Shown here piece after piece: positions 33,696-44,720 of a DNA stretch of 64,000 bases. Source of the stretch: Dromiciops gliroides (Eukaryota > Chordata > Mammalia > Microbiotheria > Microbiotheriidae). The notes under the pieces are model-generated. The model was given only the letters and a program-made list of their open reading frames with translations. It was not told where the DNA came from and ran no database searches. Location: assembly GCF_019393635.1 (NCBI RefSeq), contig NC_057861.1:662125724-662189723 (forward strand). The letters run 5' to 3'. Each line of letters opens with the position of its first letter. Positions within the stretch are counted from its first letter, which is position 1. A program made the translations under genes and the position numbers.

Positions 33696-34009
33696 GTACC
33701 CATATTTATGCCTAATGTTCTTGGGGAAAGGAGTGGGCATACGCTTTTATAATATCACATTATAAATGTCACTTGATACATAATTTTGACCAGTGAGTCA
33801 CTTTTGAAAATTTGAAAACCAGGACATATTATTAAGAGGCATGTATCCTGTGAGTTCCCAAGGGTTATTGATCCCATCTTCATAATATATCTTGCATCTG
33901 AATCCTTCTGTCAACTCACACAAGAGCCTATCTAGTGAAGGTTTCGTCATCTTTCCTCTATATAATTGCTACCTTCTCATATTTGGATAACCAGCTTTAA
34001 GTCTCTCTC

Positions 34010-34010
<1 letters not shown>

Positions 34011-34094
<84 letters not shown>

Positions 34095-34102
34095 TTCTCT
34101 CT
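34011..34102 (+). repeat. (TG)n-(TCTG)n compound microsatellite
   Basis: About 25 TG units followed by about eight TCTG units and a TC-rich end. Likely highly polymorphic. Confidence 0.95.
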
Positions 34103-35155
34103 TCTCCCCAATTCATCCTCCACACTGTGCTAAACCATTTTTTCTAAGTCACTGATATGATCAATTCCCTTATTCAAGACGTTATTTTCTTCTTCCATTG
34201 GTGAGTTTAACAAAGTAGCCTCATTTTGAGGAGGGACACACACCAGTCATGTTTCATTCTCTAGACTTGCTGTCATGCTGCAGCTATAGATGCCAAACCA
34301 GACTTTCAACATTGTCTAGAAATTACCTTACTTTCACATAGGCCCCTTCTCCCCCTCACCTTTCAATTGCATTTTACATATTGTCTTCCTCCAACTTAGT
34401 TCAAGCTCCACAAAGACAGAATCTATATTCCTTTTTGTTTATATTTGCAACCTCAGTTTTTAGCTGTGTTTTACATATAAGTGCTTAATAAATGTTGTTT
34501 GATTTGTCAAATTAATTTTGCTATGAAACTTCAGTAGTTCTGTAATGCCTCTAGTATTTTAAAGGGCCTGAGTATCTAGAAAAGCATTTAACAATGTCTC
34601 TCCAGCTCTCTTTCCTCGGATTATTCCACAGTACTTCCCTTCACATACCCTAAAAAATTTTTATTCAGTCCTGTCCTGACTGATTTCATGATCTAAAAGG
34701 CATGACATTATTACTGTTGAAATCTAATAAAAATAAACATATAAATGATTTCCCAGTGTCATTTTTAATCAATTTCCTTAGACCATATATTTATTCAATT
34801 AAATTTTTTTCAAAGCTTTTAACATATATTCTGAAGTTGGTATTCTAAAGATGAGGAATGCATCAAAGATATAATTTAAATTTTGGTTGAACACTTGAAT
34901 GAGTTTCTTTAGCACTTCAAGGCCCTGGTGAACAATTAAGTATTGATATCAAATGCCAGATAAACATGGAGCGAAAAAAAAAGAAAAAAAATTGTTATTT
35001 CTTAAATATAATTGCTAACAGTAGATTACAGAGGAATCAAGAATATAATTTACATCTTATTGAGAAAGAGGATTGAATATGTATGAAGTCATTTAACAAA
35101 TATTAATGAAATACCTACTCTATAATAAACAAATTTAAGCATTTTGGGAGATTAT
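34103..35155. other. Unassigned AT-rich stretch
   Basis: Contains text like an old L2-type repeat near 34270-34510 ('agctccacaaagacagaat', 'ataagtgcttaataaatgtt'). No coding signal. Confidence 0.45.
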
Positions 35156-35167
35156 AAAAAGTATATT

Positions 35168-35309
35168 GGGCAGCTAGGTGGTGCAGTGGATAGAGCATGG
35201 CCCTGGAGTCAGGAGGACTTGAGTTCGAATCCAGCCTCAGACACTTAACATTTACTAGCTGTTTGACCCTAGGAAAGTCACTTAACCCTAATTGCCGCAC
35301 CAAAAAAAA
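35168..35309 (+). mobile_element. CORE-SINE
   Basis: Complete head, core and A-tail. The perfect 12-bp duplication aaaaagtatatt lies at 35156-35167 and 35310-35321. The B box keeps the canonical 'gttcgaatcc'. Confidence 0.96.
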
Positions 35310-35321
35310 AAAAAGTATATT

Positions 35322-36023
35322 ATCCCCACATATGTGCAATTTATAATCTTGTAGCCCTCTGTTTCTTAAATGTTCTTTTAAATAGAACTTTCATGGACTT
35401 CAAGATGTAAAACTGACCTTTATGTAAGTGTTACATTTGCTCTGAAATTTCCTGATTTTGAAGGACATAATTTGAAAATATTCAAATGTGACCAAATTTC
35501 ATTTCAGAAACAGCCTGAGTTCCCTAACTTGTGAATCAAATGGCTGAGCCACAGAACCTATATGTACAGATGGAAGTTTCTACTAAAGTCAAATCAGATC
35601 TAAAAGCCCTAATTTTTTTGAATGGTTCCAAGTGTTCATCTAAGCTATCACACAATGATTAATCTGCTTAGTTATGTATGGCTACATCCACAATATGGAC
35701 TGTGACAGAACCTTTGGCTGAGTGTGTTTTCCAAAAGCATTCCCATGCTTATCTTGGTGATTGACATTAATTTTTGAATTTTAGAAATAAAAAAAAAAAG
35801 CTTAAAAATTATTTACTCCTAACCTTATCATATAGATAAAGAAAATAAAGTGAAATGGATCTTCTTTATTAGTATATTTCCTATAATTATATTAATAATG
35901 AAGCAATAATTAAATAACATGTAATCATCTGTATAAATATATAGAGATGGTAATTTATATTAATAATTAAACATCTTAAGTAGGAAATTTTAAGTCTGAA
36001 TCTATAACTCCAAAGAAATATAG
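35322..36023. other. Unassigned stretch
   Basis: AT-rich, with no recognised gene or repeat. Confidence 0.45.
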
Positions 36024-36035
36024 AAAGAAGATTTT

Positions 36036-36179
36036 TTTTTTTGCATGGCAATGAGGGTTAAGTGATTTGCCATGGGCCACACAGCTAGTAAGTGTCAAGG
36101 GTCTGAAGCCGGATTTGAACTCAGGTCCACCTAAATCCAGGGCTGGTGCTTTATCCACTGTGCCACCTAACTGCCCCCA
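36036..36179 (-). mobile_element. CORE-SINE, reverse
   Basis: The head is on the minus strand at 36179 and the T-run tail is on the left. The 12-bp duplication aaagaagatttt lies at 36024-36035 and 36180-36191. Confidence 0.95.
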
Positions 36180-36191
36180 AAAGAAGATTTT

Positions 36192-37246
36192 AAGATTGTG
36201 ACTAAAAGGAATTTTGTGTTTAAGGAGAAGTTGATGCATAACTAGCTATAAACTAATCAAGTAATATGTGCAGAAGCTTTTTGTAAACAAAATGCTTTAG
36301 AATGAAGTCTGGTATTTTAATGGGAAAAAATTGATTTGACTAAAAGAGAACTTCCATAGATTCCAAAGAAAATGAAATCAAGTAGTCATTTCAGTGAAGT
36401 GCTGATGGCGATTTATATCCTCATTTTAGCTTTCTATATTTTTCTACTTTTCAACAAGTTTCTGCTATGGTGACGTCATAAACTGAAGATATTTTGGGGA
36501 AAAACAATTTACAGAAAGAGAAATATTATGTAGTTATAGGAAGATAAGATTTTAATTTCCAAAACCCACTGCCTATAATGTTCCTTCAGAATCTAACATT
36601 GTTACAAAAAAATTTGGTTTGTATGGAAGACTCTTGTGACATATGTTTGCAACTAATTACTCAGTGATTTCAAAGTGAAGGGGCAAAGAGCAGACCAGGG
36701 GGAAATATGTTGGAAAATATGGCTTGAATAAGAAATTAAAGAGGTGAAAACTTTATAGAGTATTCCAAACATTTTCACTTATATATCATAAATTCTGTTT
36801 TAAAGGTAGAAAACTCTAAATGCATGAAATTGACTATATTTTAGGAAAGAAGCAACTATTTGACAATTTCATCTAAAATCACTTCTATAAAATCACTATA
36901 TCATAAATAGTTTATCAAAGATTACATTTAGCATAAAATTAGGAGAAAATACAAAATTGATATGGCATGGCATCTGTTTTAATAGCTCAAAACTGAACTA
37001 TTGTAATAGCAACATACACAAATGAACACATTCATTCTCATCTTTTCTAGCAATTTACCTCCTCTATCATAGCTAGTAATCTTCAATTTCTTACTTCCTA
37101 CTGGATGCTTATCTACCTCCTATACATATAAGTAAGTCTCCTTCATCCTCTGAAAAACTTCACTTGATCTTTTCCATTGCCACTCAATGAAATTCCCATA
37201 TCTCTCCTCCCTTTTGTGGCTGACTCTTTAAGAAGGGAATCTACAA
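36192..37246. other. Unassigned AT-rich stretch
   Basis: No gene, SINE or L1 text recognised; C/T-richer near 37040-37230. Confidence 0.45.
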
Positions 37247-37303
37247 CAGGCCTTCTTTAAACTTTTTCTACTCTGATCCCTTTACACCCCAGAATTTTTT
37301 TAA

Positions 37304-37956
37304 TTTGTCATAAAATATTTTATTATTTTCAGTTACATGTAAAGCTAGTTTTTCAACATTTGTTGTTATAGATTTTGAGTTCCAAATTCTTCGTTCCTTC
37401 CCTTCCATTTCTTCTCCCCTCCTCAAGATACACACGCAGATCTGATTATAAGTTATATATGTACAATCACATTAAACATATTTCTGAATAAGTCAAGTTA
37501 TGAAAGAATAAGAACAAAAGGGAGAAACCTCAAAAAAGAAAACAACAACAAAGGCAAAAAATAGAAACAGTATGGTTCAATCTGCATTCAGAATCCACAT
37601 CTCTTTTTTTCTGAATGTGGAGAGCCTTTTCCATCATGAGTCCTTTGGAATTATCTTGCATCATTGTATTGCTGAGGAGAATGTCTATAATAGTTGATTA
37701 TCACACAATGTTGCTGTTTGTGTGTATAATGTTCTCCTGGTTCTGCTCACTTTACTCAGCATCAGTTCACTTAAGTTTTTCCAGTTTTTTCTGAAATCTG
37801 CCTGTTCATCATTTCTTATAGCACAATATTATTCCATTACTTTCATATACCACAACTTGTTCAGCCATTCCCTGATTTCCAGTTCTTTGCTACTGCAAAG
37901 AGAGCTGCTACATTTTTTTACATATGGTTCCTTTTCCTTTTTTATGATCTCTTTGT
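37304..37956 (-). mobile_element. 5'-truncated L1 3' end inside the hAT element
   Basis: The minus strand reads the L1 3' UTR and last ORF2 codons. Flanks 'caccccagaatttttttaat' (37286-) and 'caccccaggaatatttaatg' (37957-) are the mutated target-site duplication, of about 15-19 bp. The element ends inside 'ttatgatctctttg', a conserved ORF2 position. Confidence 0.88.
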
Positions 37957-38631
37957 CACCCCAGGAATATTTAATGCAACCCCTGGTATGTAAGTACATA
38001 AAATAGGCATACAAATCAAAACATTTCCTTATAATAAACCATAAGGAAATTGATTTTAAAATAATTCTTTGGTATACAGAATTTAGCACTTATTAAAGAC
38101 AAAAACAAAGTGCATACTAATGAAATAGATGTGCTTGCTTATTTGTTACATAACGAATAAGCCTTGGAAGAGTATTTGATACTGAAGGATATAAAGCAGT
38201 TTTAACATTTTTAGAGTTGACTGATATTTTGATTTTGTAATAGTCAATGCTCAGAATGCCTCTTCCCATACATACATAGTACAAGATGGCAGAAGTATGT
38301 TAGGGTCATTTCACAAATTATTGGAAATTCTATCTTAATTCCAAGGCAAAATCCACTTAAAAATTTTAAAAGAAATTCAAGTTTTAAACCCATTGTCACT
38401 CAATAACTCAGAAAATTCTTCTTGGACTTTAATGGAAAAATGACTGCTGTTTTTTTTTTATTTTTATTTCAATGATTATGGTTTATGAACCTGTTTTTTT
38501 TTAATCAAAATTTGAAAGGAAGTATTTTTGAAACCAGGAACTGTTCAGATGATCAGTTATAACTCTTACAAGTTAAACTTTTGGGAGGGTCATTTTCAAT
38601 CATAAAATCATTTGTAGCTGTAAATATTTCT

Positions 38632-38782
38632 TTTGTGTGTGTGTGAGAGAGAGACAATGAGGTTAAGTGACTTGCCCAGGGTCACACAGGTAGTGTTTAA
38701 GTGTCCTGAGTGCCAGATTTGAACTCAGGTTCTCCTGACTCCAGGGCCAGTGCTCTTTCCACTGTGCCATCTAGCTCCCCCT
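38632..38782 (-). mobile_element. CORE-SINE, reverse, inside the hAT element
   Basis: The head is on the minus strand at 38782. The tail is replaced by a (TG)n/(AG)n run on the left. The perfect 17-bp duplication tagctgtaaatatttct lies at 38615-38631 and 38783-38799. Confidence 0.96.
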
Positions 38783-38799
38783 TAGCTGTAAATATTTCT

Positions 38800-39520
38800 A
38801 AAGAACCATTTTCCACTCCCATTCTTCCATATGTTAACTTTTTTAGTAAAACTTAATTCCTCATGTATTCTTCCTTCATATACAAATCTTACTAAAGTAA
38901 CAACTATGCCATGTTAGAAATATTAGTTTGTTCATTCTAACTGCAGCACAGACTGTTGGGCTGCCCTTGAGGCTGGTAATAAGGTGCTAGAATTGGTCAA
39001 TTGGTCAGTTACAATTTCATAAATTCCTTTGGAAACAGTATCATTCAATAAAGGAATTTTTTTCAAATTTCATCCCCATTCTTTTTCCCATGAATATTTC
39101 TGAAGTTTTATTGCAGTAGATAACACAAGATCATTTCTGATCACATAGGTTTTTTTAGTTTTTTCAATCAAATAAGAAGTTTCATAAGATGCAAGAAAAT
39201 ACTTTTCATTGACAGGAACACATTTCTCAAAACATTTTTCTTTATTTGAAGATTTTAAAAGTCATTCAAAATATTCCTTTGGTTTGTTGCATTAAGCTGC
39301 ATTCTTGATATTAAGATATTGGTTTAGTTTGGCTGGTTTCATGTTCTTCACAGTGAAAACTTCATTACAAATTATGCAAAGAGGTTTTCCTACACCATCA
39401 TCATTATTAGAAGCAAATCCATATTGCAAAAATAATTTGACATATTTTCTTTTTCATGTTAATTTAGGTGTACTACAACCTAGTAACAAAAACTCTGCCA
39501 CTTTGTCATCATCTTCTTGT
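38800..39520 (-). pseudogene. hAT transposase remnant with BED zinc finger
   Basis: Minus-strand conceptual text near 39310-39440 gives 'KYVKLFLQYGFASNNDDG' and then 'KPLCIICNEVFTVKNMKPAK'. This is the N-terminal BED-type finger and its lead-in as found in ZBED5/SCAND3/Charlie-type transposases. The first Cys pair (complements of 39376-39378 and 39367-39369) is kept. The His pair expected in the 'H-L-x-x-x-H' part reads Tyr and Asn, and a stop follows. Further on 'ASYETSYLIEKTKKTYVI' and 'IPLLNDTVSKGIYEIVTDQ' match the usual transposase order with several stops between. No catalytic core is intact. Confidence 0.75.
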
Positions 39521-39545
39521 CTAAATGTAGTCACTTAACCATGGC

Positions 39546-40700
39546 TAGGAGAAAAAAAAACCCACAACAACACTATTTTTGTTCTAAAATATAAACATGA
39601 AATATAAATAAATAAGTGTAAAATATAAATAAGTATTAGTAATAATTTCTTTTTGATAAGAAATAATTTATTTAAAGTTTTGAGTTCTAAATTTGCTAAT
39701 AATTTCTCAAATATATACTATTTTAATATATGAAATTACAAGTTTGCTCTTAATTTTAAAAATTGATGTTCACACAGACACATATAGTGGTGATGTAAGT
39801 ATTTAAAACATAATGGGACATAATGTCATGATTTTCAGTGAGATAGATTTAAGTGAAAAAGGGCTGCACAAAGTCATTATCCTCATTCTTTCCTCTGGAG
39901 CCATCTGGGTCCAGTGGTAAGATACACATCTGGAGAGTGGAGATGGCTCTGATACAGGGGGAGATCTTAGCCTTTTAAGATAAGACCTTTCACAGATCTC
40001 AATTTGTCTGAGGTAACAATGCCTATTCAGCAATTAAGGCTGGAAGGAAGGAAGGGAGGGAGGAAAGAAGGATGGGGGGAGACCCTCAGGGTTTCTGGCC
40101 AAAAGAAGAACAATTGCTTCTTAAGACCCCTCTGAGTCATGAAGAGACCAAAGAATGGCCAAAGGGTGCCTTGGCTGGGGCCTATTGTTGGGTAATCAAG
40201 GAGAGCCAGAGTTATTTGGATTTAAGGAGTGGTCCTTAGAAGAAATTCTAAAGGTGAGTAAATAACATATCATTAAATATGTAATTAACTTTAAGTGAAG
40301 TACTGACTTTTCATTATTTGCTTAAGTAGTTCCTAGATCTAGCCATACCACATTGCCCTTAAACAATCTGACACCTAATTGTCATTTGCCAACACTAAGA
40401 ATCTAGAACATCTTTTCAGGTTTAAAAGCTCATATGAACCTTCATCAAGGGTGATTGATTCCAAAAGGACCTTATTACCCAACACACTGGCAGGACTATA
40501 AGGACTTCTTCCACATTGGCCCAATGCACAATCTATATGTTTGTTTATCAACTTCTAAATACTTATAGTGATGGCCATTTGCAAGTAGACTCCTTTATTA
40601 GTGAAATGACTTTTCAAAGCCCATCTGACAGAATTTATAATCTCATAGATGCTTTATACATACAGTACTAATAACAATATATTCTCCACACCATCACCAT
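39546..40700. other. Unassigned stretch with a purine tract
   Basis: A GGAA/GGGA tract at 40041-40082 is the only clear low-complexity feature. 39800-40260 includes phrases ('gagccatctgggtccagtgg') that I associate with an old mammalian repeat but cannot name. No coding signal. Confidence 0.45.
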
Positions 40701-41153
40701 TGTTATGGGCCTGGGGCACCTCAGAAATTTTCGGAGGGTGGGGGAACTCAGTGAACCTTCTCCTTAATGTATGATATGATTATGGATTTGAGTCAGATTA
40801 AACTCTGAGGATGGGGTCTGGAAGGTACCCAGCCCTGCCCCAGTATAGTTCGTTTAGAAGTTTATTGCTTGTCAAATTCTCACTGTCTCCTTTAAGTTTT
40901 ATTGCCAATTAACAGTATTTTTACTTCTGCTCAGTTTCCCCACTTGTCAGCTACATATTCTTTTTGTCTGCAATCCATCATGTGTCAGAACCCAGTCAGT
41001 GGGTCAGGGAGTTTGCCCACCAATTCAATACTCGGGACTCAAGAAGAAAGGACGGGGCTTGGCACAGGATGCAGCAATTGAGTTGAGACCAGATGTTAAG
41101 TGACATATCTCTTTTTCTCAGAGCAGAATCCCCTTGACCCTAGGGTCCCAACA
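40701..41153 (-). mobile_element. Solo LTR, family 6, reverse
   Basis: Minus strand: starts 'TGTTGGGACCCTAGGG' at 41153 and ends 'CCCATAACA' at 40701, 453 bp with TG...CA. AATAAA signals are complements of 40898-40903 and 40861-40866. I see no matching flanks, perhaps because another LTR starts one base away. Confidence 0.6.
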
Positions 41154-41154
41154 A

Positions 41155-41692
41155 TGTGTTATTCTTTTATTCTTTATTCTATTTCTTTGACTTCCCAACA
41201 TAGCCGAAGATAAATTTTAACCCTGTCATCCTTAACAATGCTGAAGCACCTGAGTGACTCTTCCTGTTATTCAGGTTGAATATCTTTAGAGACAGGGGCT
41301 GGGAGAGGGCAGTCAGTGGGAACTGTGAGATCTGAAACATCTGACTGTCACTCCCCTGTTTCCTCTTCCTTTGGTTTGACCTTGTTCCCCCTCCCCTTTT
41401 CCTCCTTGTTCCTGGAACACGTATGCATGTCTCCATACATTGATCACGAGCTGAACACACATCCTGGGTGAGACAGGATTGGATGTTAGATTGTGAGCTC
41501 AACCTAGTGTGCGTGGGGACTTCCCCTTTGACCAACATTCCTATATAAGGTAAAGGCATGTATTAGGTGGCGTGGTTCAGGTAGTGAACTTGCCCATTCC
41601 TATGGGAATGTAATAAATCTGTCTCTGCTTGACTTGGTGGTCTCCTTGAGTTATTTGGGTAAACTGAGGCAGTTTGTTCCATACATTAAGAA
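41155..41692 (+). mobile_element. LTR, family 7
   Basis: Reads rightwards. A TATATAA at about 41542-41548 lies about 65 bp before AATAAA at 41612-41617, followed by 'tctgtctctgcttgactt' and ending near 'ttgttccataca'. The TATA-to-poly(A) layout is good for a retroviral LTR. The start at 41155 ('tgtgttattc') is inferred. A 126-codon minus-strand frame across it is probably chance. Confidence 0.6.
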
Positions 41693-41699
41693 GCTAGAT

Positions 41700-42168
41700 C
41701 AAAGGACAGTCACATACACACCTAAAGAAGCCTCTCCTCCAGCCCTCAGGGAGATGATCCTATTAGGTATGGCTGCTGCCTGAGTGGGGCCCAAGGGACA
41801 GAGATAACTCCAGCAGTCCTCTCATTCAAACCTTCACTCAATCTTTCCCCACACCTAAAGGGAACTTTCCTTTGTCAGGTGGTGATCACCCCATCCCTGC
41901 CCCCCCCACTTCTCTGAGCCTACCCCCAATAAGGGCTCAGGTTATCACCCCATCTATGATCTATAAAACCTATGTCCTTTATCCTGTTCAGGGAGATAGG
42001 TATCTCAGAGAACCAAGTCCCTGCCATGTCATCTCACCATGAGAAAGTCCAAGGACTACACTCTTGGTTTTCTTTCTCTATCACCTAAAAAAATAGTATT
42101 TTATTCTAATTTGATGTCTATGCAAGAGCACATAATTCTTTAAAGAGGACCTCCTAAGGACCCCAACA
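41700..42168 (+). mobile_element. LTR of family 2, second copy
   Basis: Shares with 17170-17600, in order, 'aaagggaactttcc', 'ggtatctcagag', 'ccatgagaaagtccaagga', 'gatgtctatgcaagagcaca', 'aattctttaaagagga' and 'cctaaggaccccaaca'. The polyadenylation signal is mutated ('cctaaaaaaatag'). The left boundary against LTR family 7 is uncertain. Confidence 0.6.
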
Positions 42169-43380
42169 CCAACCATTTCCTTCATGACAACCATCAAGGG
42201 AAAGATCCATCCATGAAGGAATGGGCTCAATGATGACTGTTGAATTGTGGGGTGAAATCATATTATCTAATTCTTCATTGATAATCAGGCCAAAAGTGGG
42301 AATGTAGCATATCAGATAATCAGGCCAAAAAAGTTTGTCAGGTAGTATATTGTTTTCTTCTAAATCTTGAATGTGTTCCCTATAGCCAATCAGACATTCC
42401 TTATTTATCTTTCTGTACCACTTAGCCCATTTATAAAATGGTTATAAAAGCTGTGCTACTTAATGTCAAAATATTAAGAGTATTAAATGAGATAATACAT
42501 GCAAAGTATTTATTTACTTGTAAAAGAACACATAGAGAATAGATATTATTGACTATTAAGCCCATAACTTCTTAGGTATTTTCTTTTTCCACAATTTTTC
42601 TTTTGGAGGTGGCTTGCAGAATGCACCATATCAAATAATCATTTTTCTCTCCTTCTTAATAATGTTTATTAAGACCTTACTTAAGTTCATAGTCTTTGGA
42701 AATACCAGTGACAATTAAGAGATTTCATTTTTTCTAATCTCCACTATACCTCAACCATCCAGATAATGACCCCAGTCACATTTCAGCATCGGGGTAGTTA
42801 AGCATGCTGATTGAAACTAGGAAATTGTGCAATTTAATTAAAGGATATTCAATGACTACTACCTGAGGAGAGAAGCAAGTAAGAGACATTAAAATTCTTA
42901 TTGGAGATGAGGTATACTGTCAGTACAGCCAAATACCATCCCTAAATCAAGGTGGTGCAATATCACTGCCTATTAACATACTACTATCAGGACATAACAT
43001 GAGGCTCTGAAAACATTACATTTATCAATGGCTCTGTAACAAAAACAGATTTATTTCTCTTTCACTCAAAAGGACTTAAGAAGATTTCTTCCCCTGAAAA
43101 AGATGATAATTATTGAACTTTGAATTTATACACATTAAAGAATTAATACATGATAACCTTAAAGAACAGAATACTTACTTCAATATTCATTTTTTCTCCC
43201 TTTCTACTTGGCCATGACTCAGGGAGCTCAATCATTAGATGAAAGATTCCTTTCTGTCATGAAGACACAATATTGGCCATAATTTATTCATCATATTTAC
43301 CAGTCAATCTTACAAGCCACTGCTTAGTAAGCAGACTGGTTTGGGTTGGAAAAACAAAAACTATTGGATTTTGACCACTT
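42169..43380. other. Unassigned AT-rich stretch
   Basis: No recognised repeat or gene. The local direct repeat 'atcagataatcaggccaaaa' near 42285-42335 occurs as two close copies. Confidence 0.45.
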
Positions 43381-43480
43381 CTTATATGTATATTCAAGCC
43401 ATAAAAAACAGCATATACACATATGTATGTATACATGTACACATCTATGCTGATTTTATGGCTTGAAAGCACATATACAG
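43381..43480. repeat. Inverted repeat able to form a long hairpin
   Basis: The left arm 43381-43415 and right arm 43446-43480 are reverse-complementary with few mismatches (core 'tcaagccataaaa' against 'ttttatggcttga', outer 'atatgt' against 'acatat'). A 30-bp loop rich in TATG separates them. It is not part of any SINE or L1 I recognise. It may be a MITE remnant, a hairpin RNA locus, or fold-back of an expanding TATG repeat. Confidence 0.75.
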
Positions 43481-43570
43481 TGTGTATATGTGTGTGTATA
43501 TAAATGTATGCGCATATGTATGTATGTGTATGTGTGTGTGTGGAGAGACAGAGAGACAGAGAGAGACTAT
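43481..43570 (+). repeat. (TG)n/(GA)n compound simple repeat
   Basis: Imperfect TG/TATG units run into 'gagagacagagagacagaga'. It lies directly right of the inverted repeat. Confidence 0.85.
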
Positions 43571-43892
43571 TGGACTATCTAAGCCATAAGAAATTTTTTG
43601 GAGTCAGACAAAGTGAAGCCTCACACTGGTTCCAAGTTTAGTAACCCCAGTGAGGTGGGGTCATCTATAAGTTGACTATCCTCATTTATGTCAGTCAGAT
43701 TCACAGTTCTCATTCTTCCCCATCCCTACAATTCAGGGCAAATGCAACATATGGCAAAAATCCTCTTAACTGCTCCTATCTACTTATATTCCCTATCATC
43801 TTATATACTTCTATTCAAATCACTCACACAATCAATCAGCAGGAATTTATTAAGATAGACCCAGTCACATTTTTTATTAAGAAATTTCTCTT

Positions 43893-44036
43893 GGGGGCAG
43901 TTAGGTGGCCCAGTGGATGAAGCATTTGCCCTGGATTCAGGAGGATCTGAGTTAAAATCCGGCCTCAGACACTTGACACTAGCTGTGTGACCCTGGACAA
44001 GTCATTAACTCTCATTGCCCCCCCCCAAAAAAAAAT
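43893..44036 (+). mobile_element. CORE-SINE with internal deletion
   Basis: Head 'gggggcagttaggtggccca', core, then a C/A tail. The usual 'acttactagctgtg' is shortened to 'acactagctgtg'. No clean duplication. Confidence 0.9.
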
Positions 44037-44324
44037 TACCCTTTACTTTATACAACTTTATACTCTTTTCATCTTCTTCTGTAAATTGAAACGTATCTTT
44101 TCCCAAAAGACTTTACACCTGTGTCATCCTCTCCAGGAAAAAAAATGCAAGATGCTCCCAGATCTTAACATTGGTTTTAAGCTATTACAGCTTGAGACAT
44201 ATTTGTTAAAGGCTTTTCAAACATAAAAGAACAATATACAAGATAATGATGATAAAGATGATAATATCATGAATCCACTCCATTCTTTATTCAGCAGCCA
44301 TGTTTATTTTTTTAATTAAAAAAA

Positions 44325-44720
44325 TTAAATTGAAGTCTGACCTTGTTACTCCCCTGTTCAATAAACTACAGTGGTTCCCTGTTATTTTAAGGTTACATGA
44401 CTGTCATTTAAGACTTTGCCCCATTTAACTTTTCATGAATTATTATGCCTTACTCTCATTCCTGTACATTATACTCCAATCAAACCGACCTTCCTGCAAT
44501 TCCTCTTATTTGACACTCTATCTTCCATCTGTGGTCCATTATACTCTCATGGTCACTCATGGATGGACTACTTCATCATCTCTCCATCCTGGAATCCCTA
44601 ATTTCCTTAAGGTTCAGTTCAATTGAAATCCACATGAGGTATTTGATTCTCCTAGATAATTATGACCTCCTCCTAAACATTTTCATTTATTTTTATTTAT
44701 TTCATAATTACTTATAGAGA
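44325..44720 (+). repeat. L2-class relic
   Basis: 'ctgttcaataaactacagtg', 'gttccctgttattttaaggt', 'ttcctgcaattcctctt', 'ctggaatccctaatttcctt' and 'aaggttcagttcaattgaaa' follow the well-known mammalian 'tggctccctattgcct...ccttcaaggctcagctcaa' repeat. Two overlapping frames (61 and 63 codons) are chance. Confidence 0.6.

Larger units (their letters stand above)
37247..39545 (-). mobile_element. Fossil hAT (ZBED/Charlie-like) DNA transposon
   Basis: The 3' end of the element begins near 37247 ('caggccttctttaaactttt'), a hAT-type CAGG terminus. It is interrupted by an L1 3' end (37304-37956) and resumes with 'aatatttaatgcaacccctg'. The transposase is on the minus strand up to about 39540, interrupted by a SINE (38632-38782). 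The 5' terminal inverted repeat was not found, so the right limit is approximate. Cut-and-paste transposons of this class are long dead in mammals. Confidence 0.7.

Noticed and set aside
41179..41559. 126-codon minus-strand frame
   Set aside because: Runs antisense through an LTR with TATA and AATAAA on the plus strand; no known domain.
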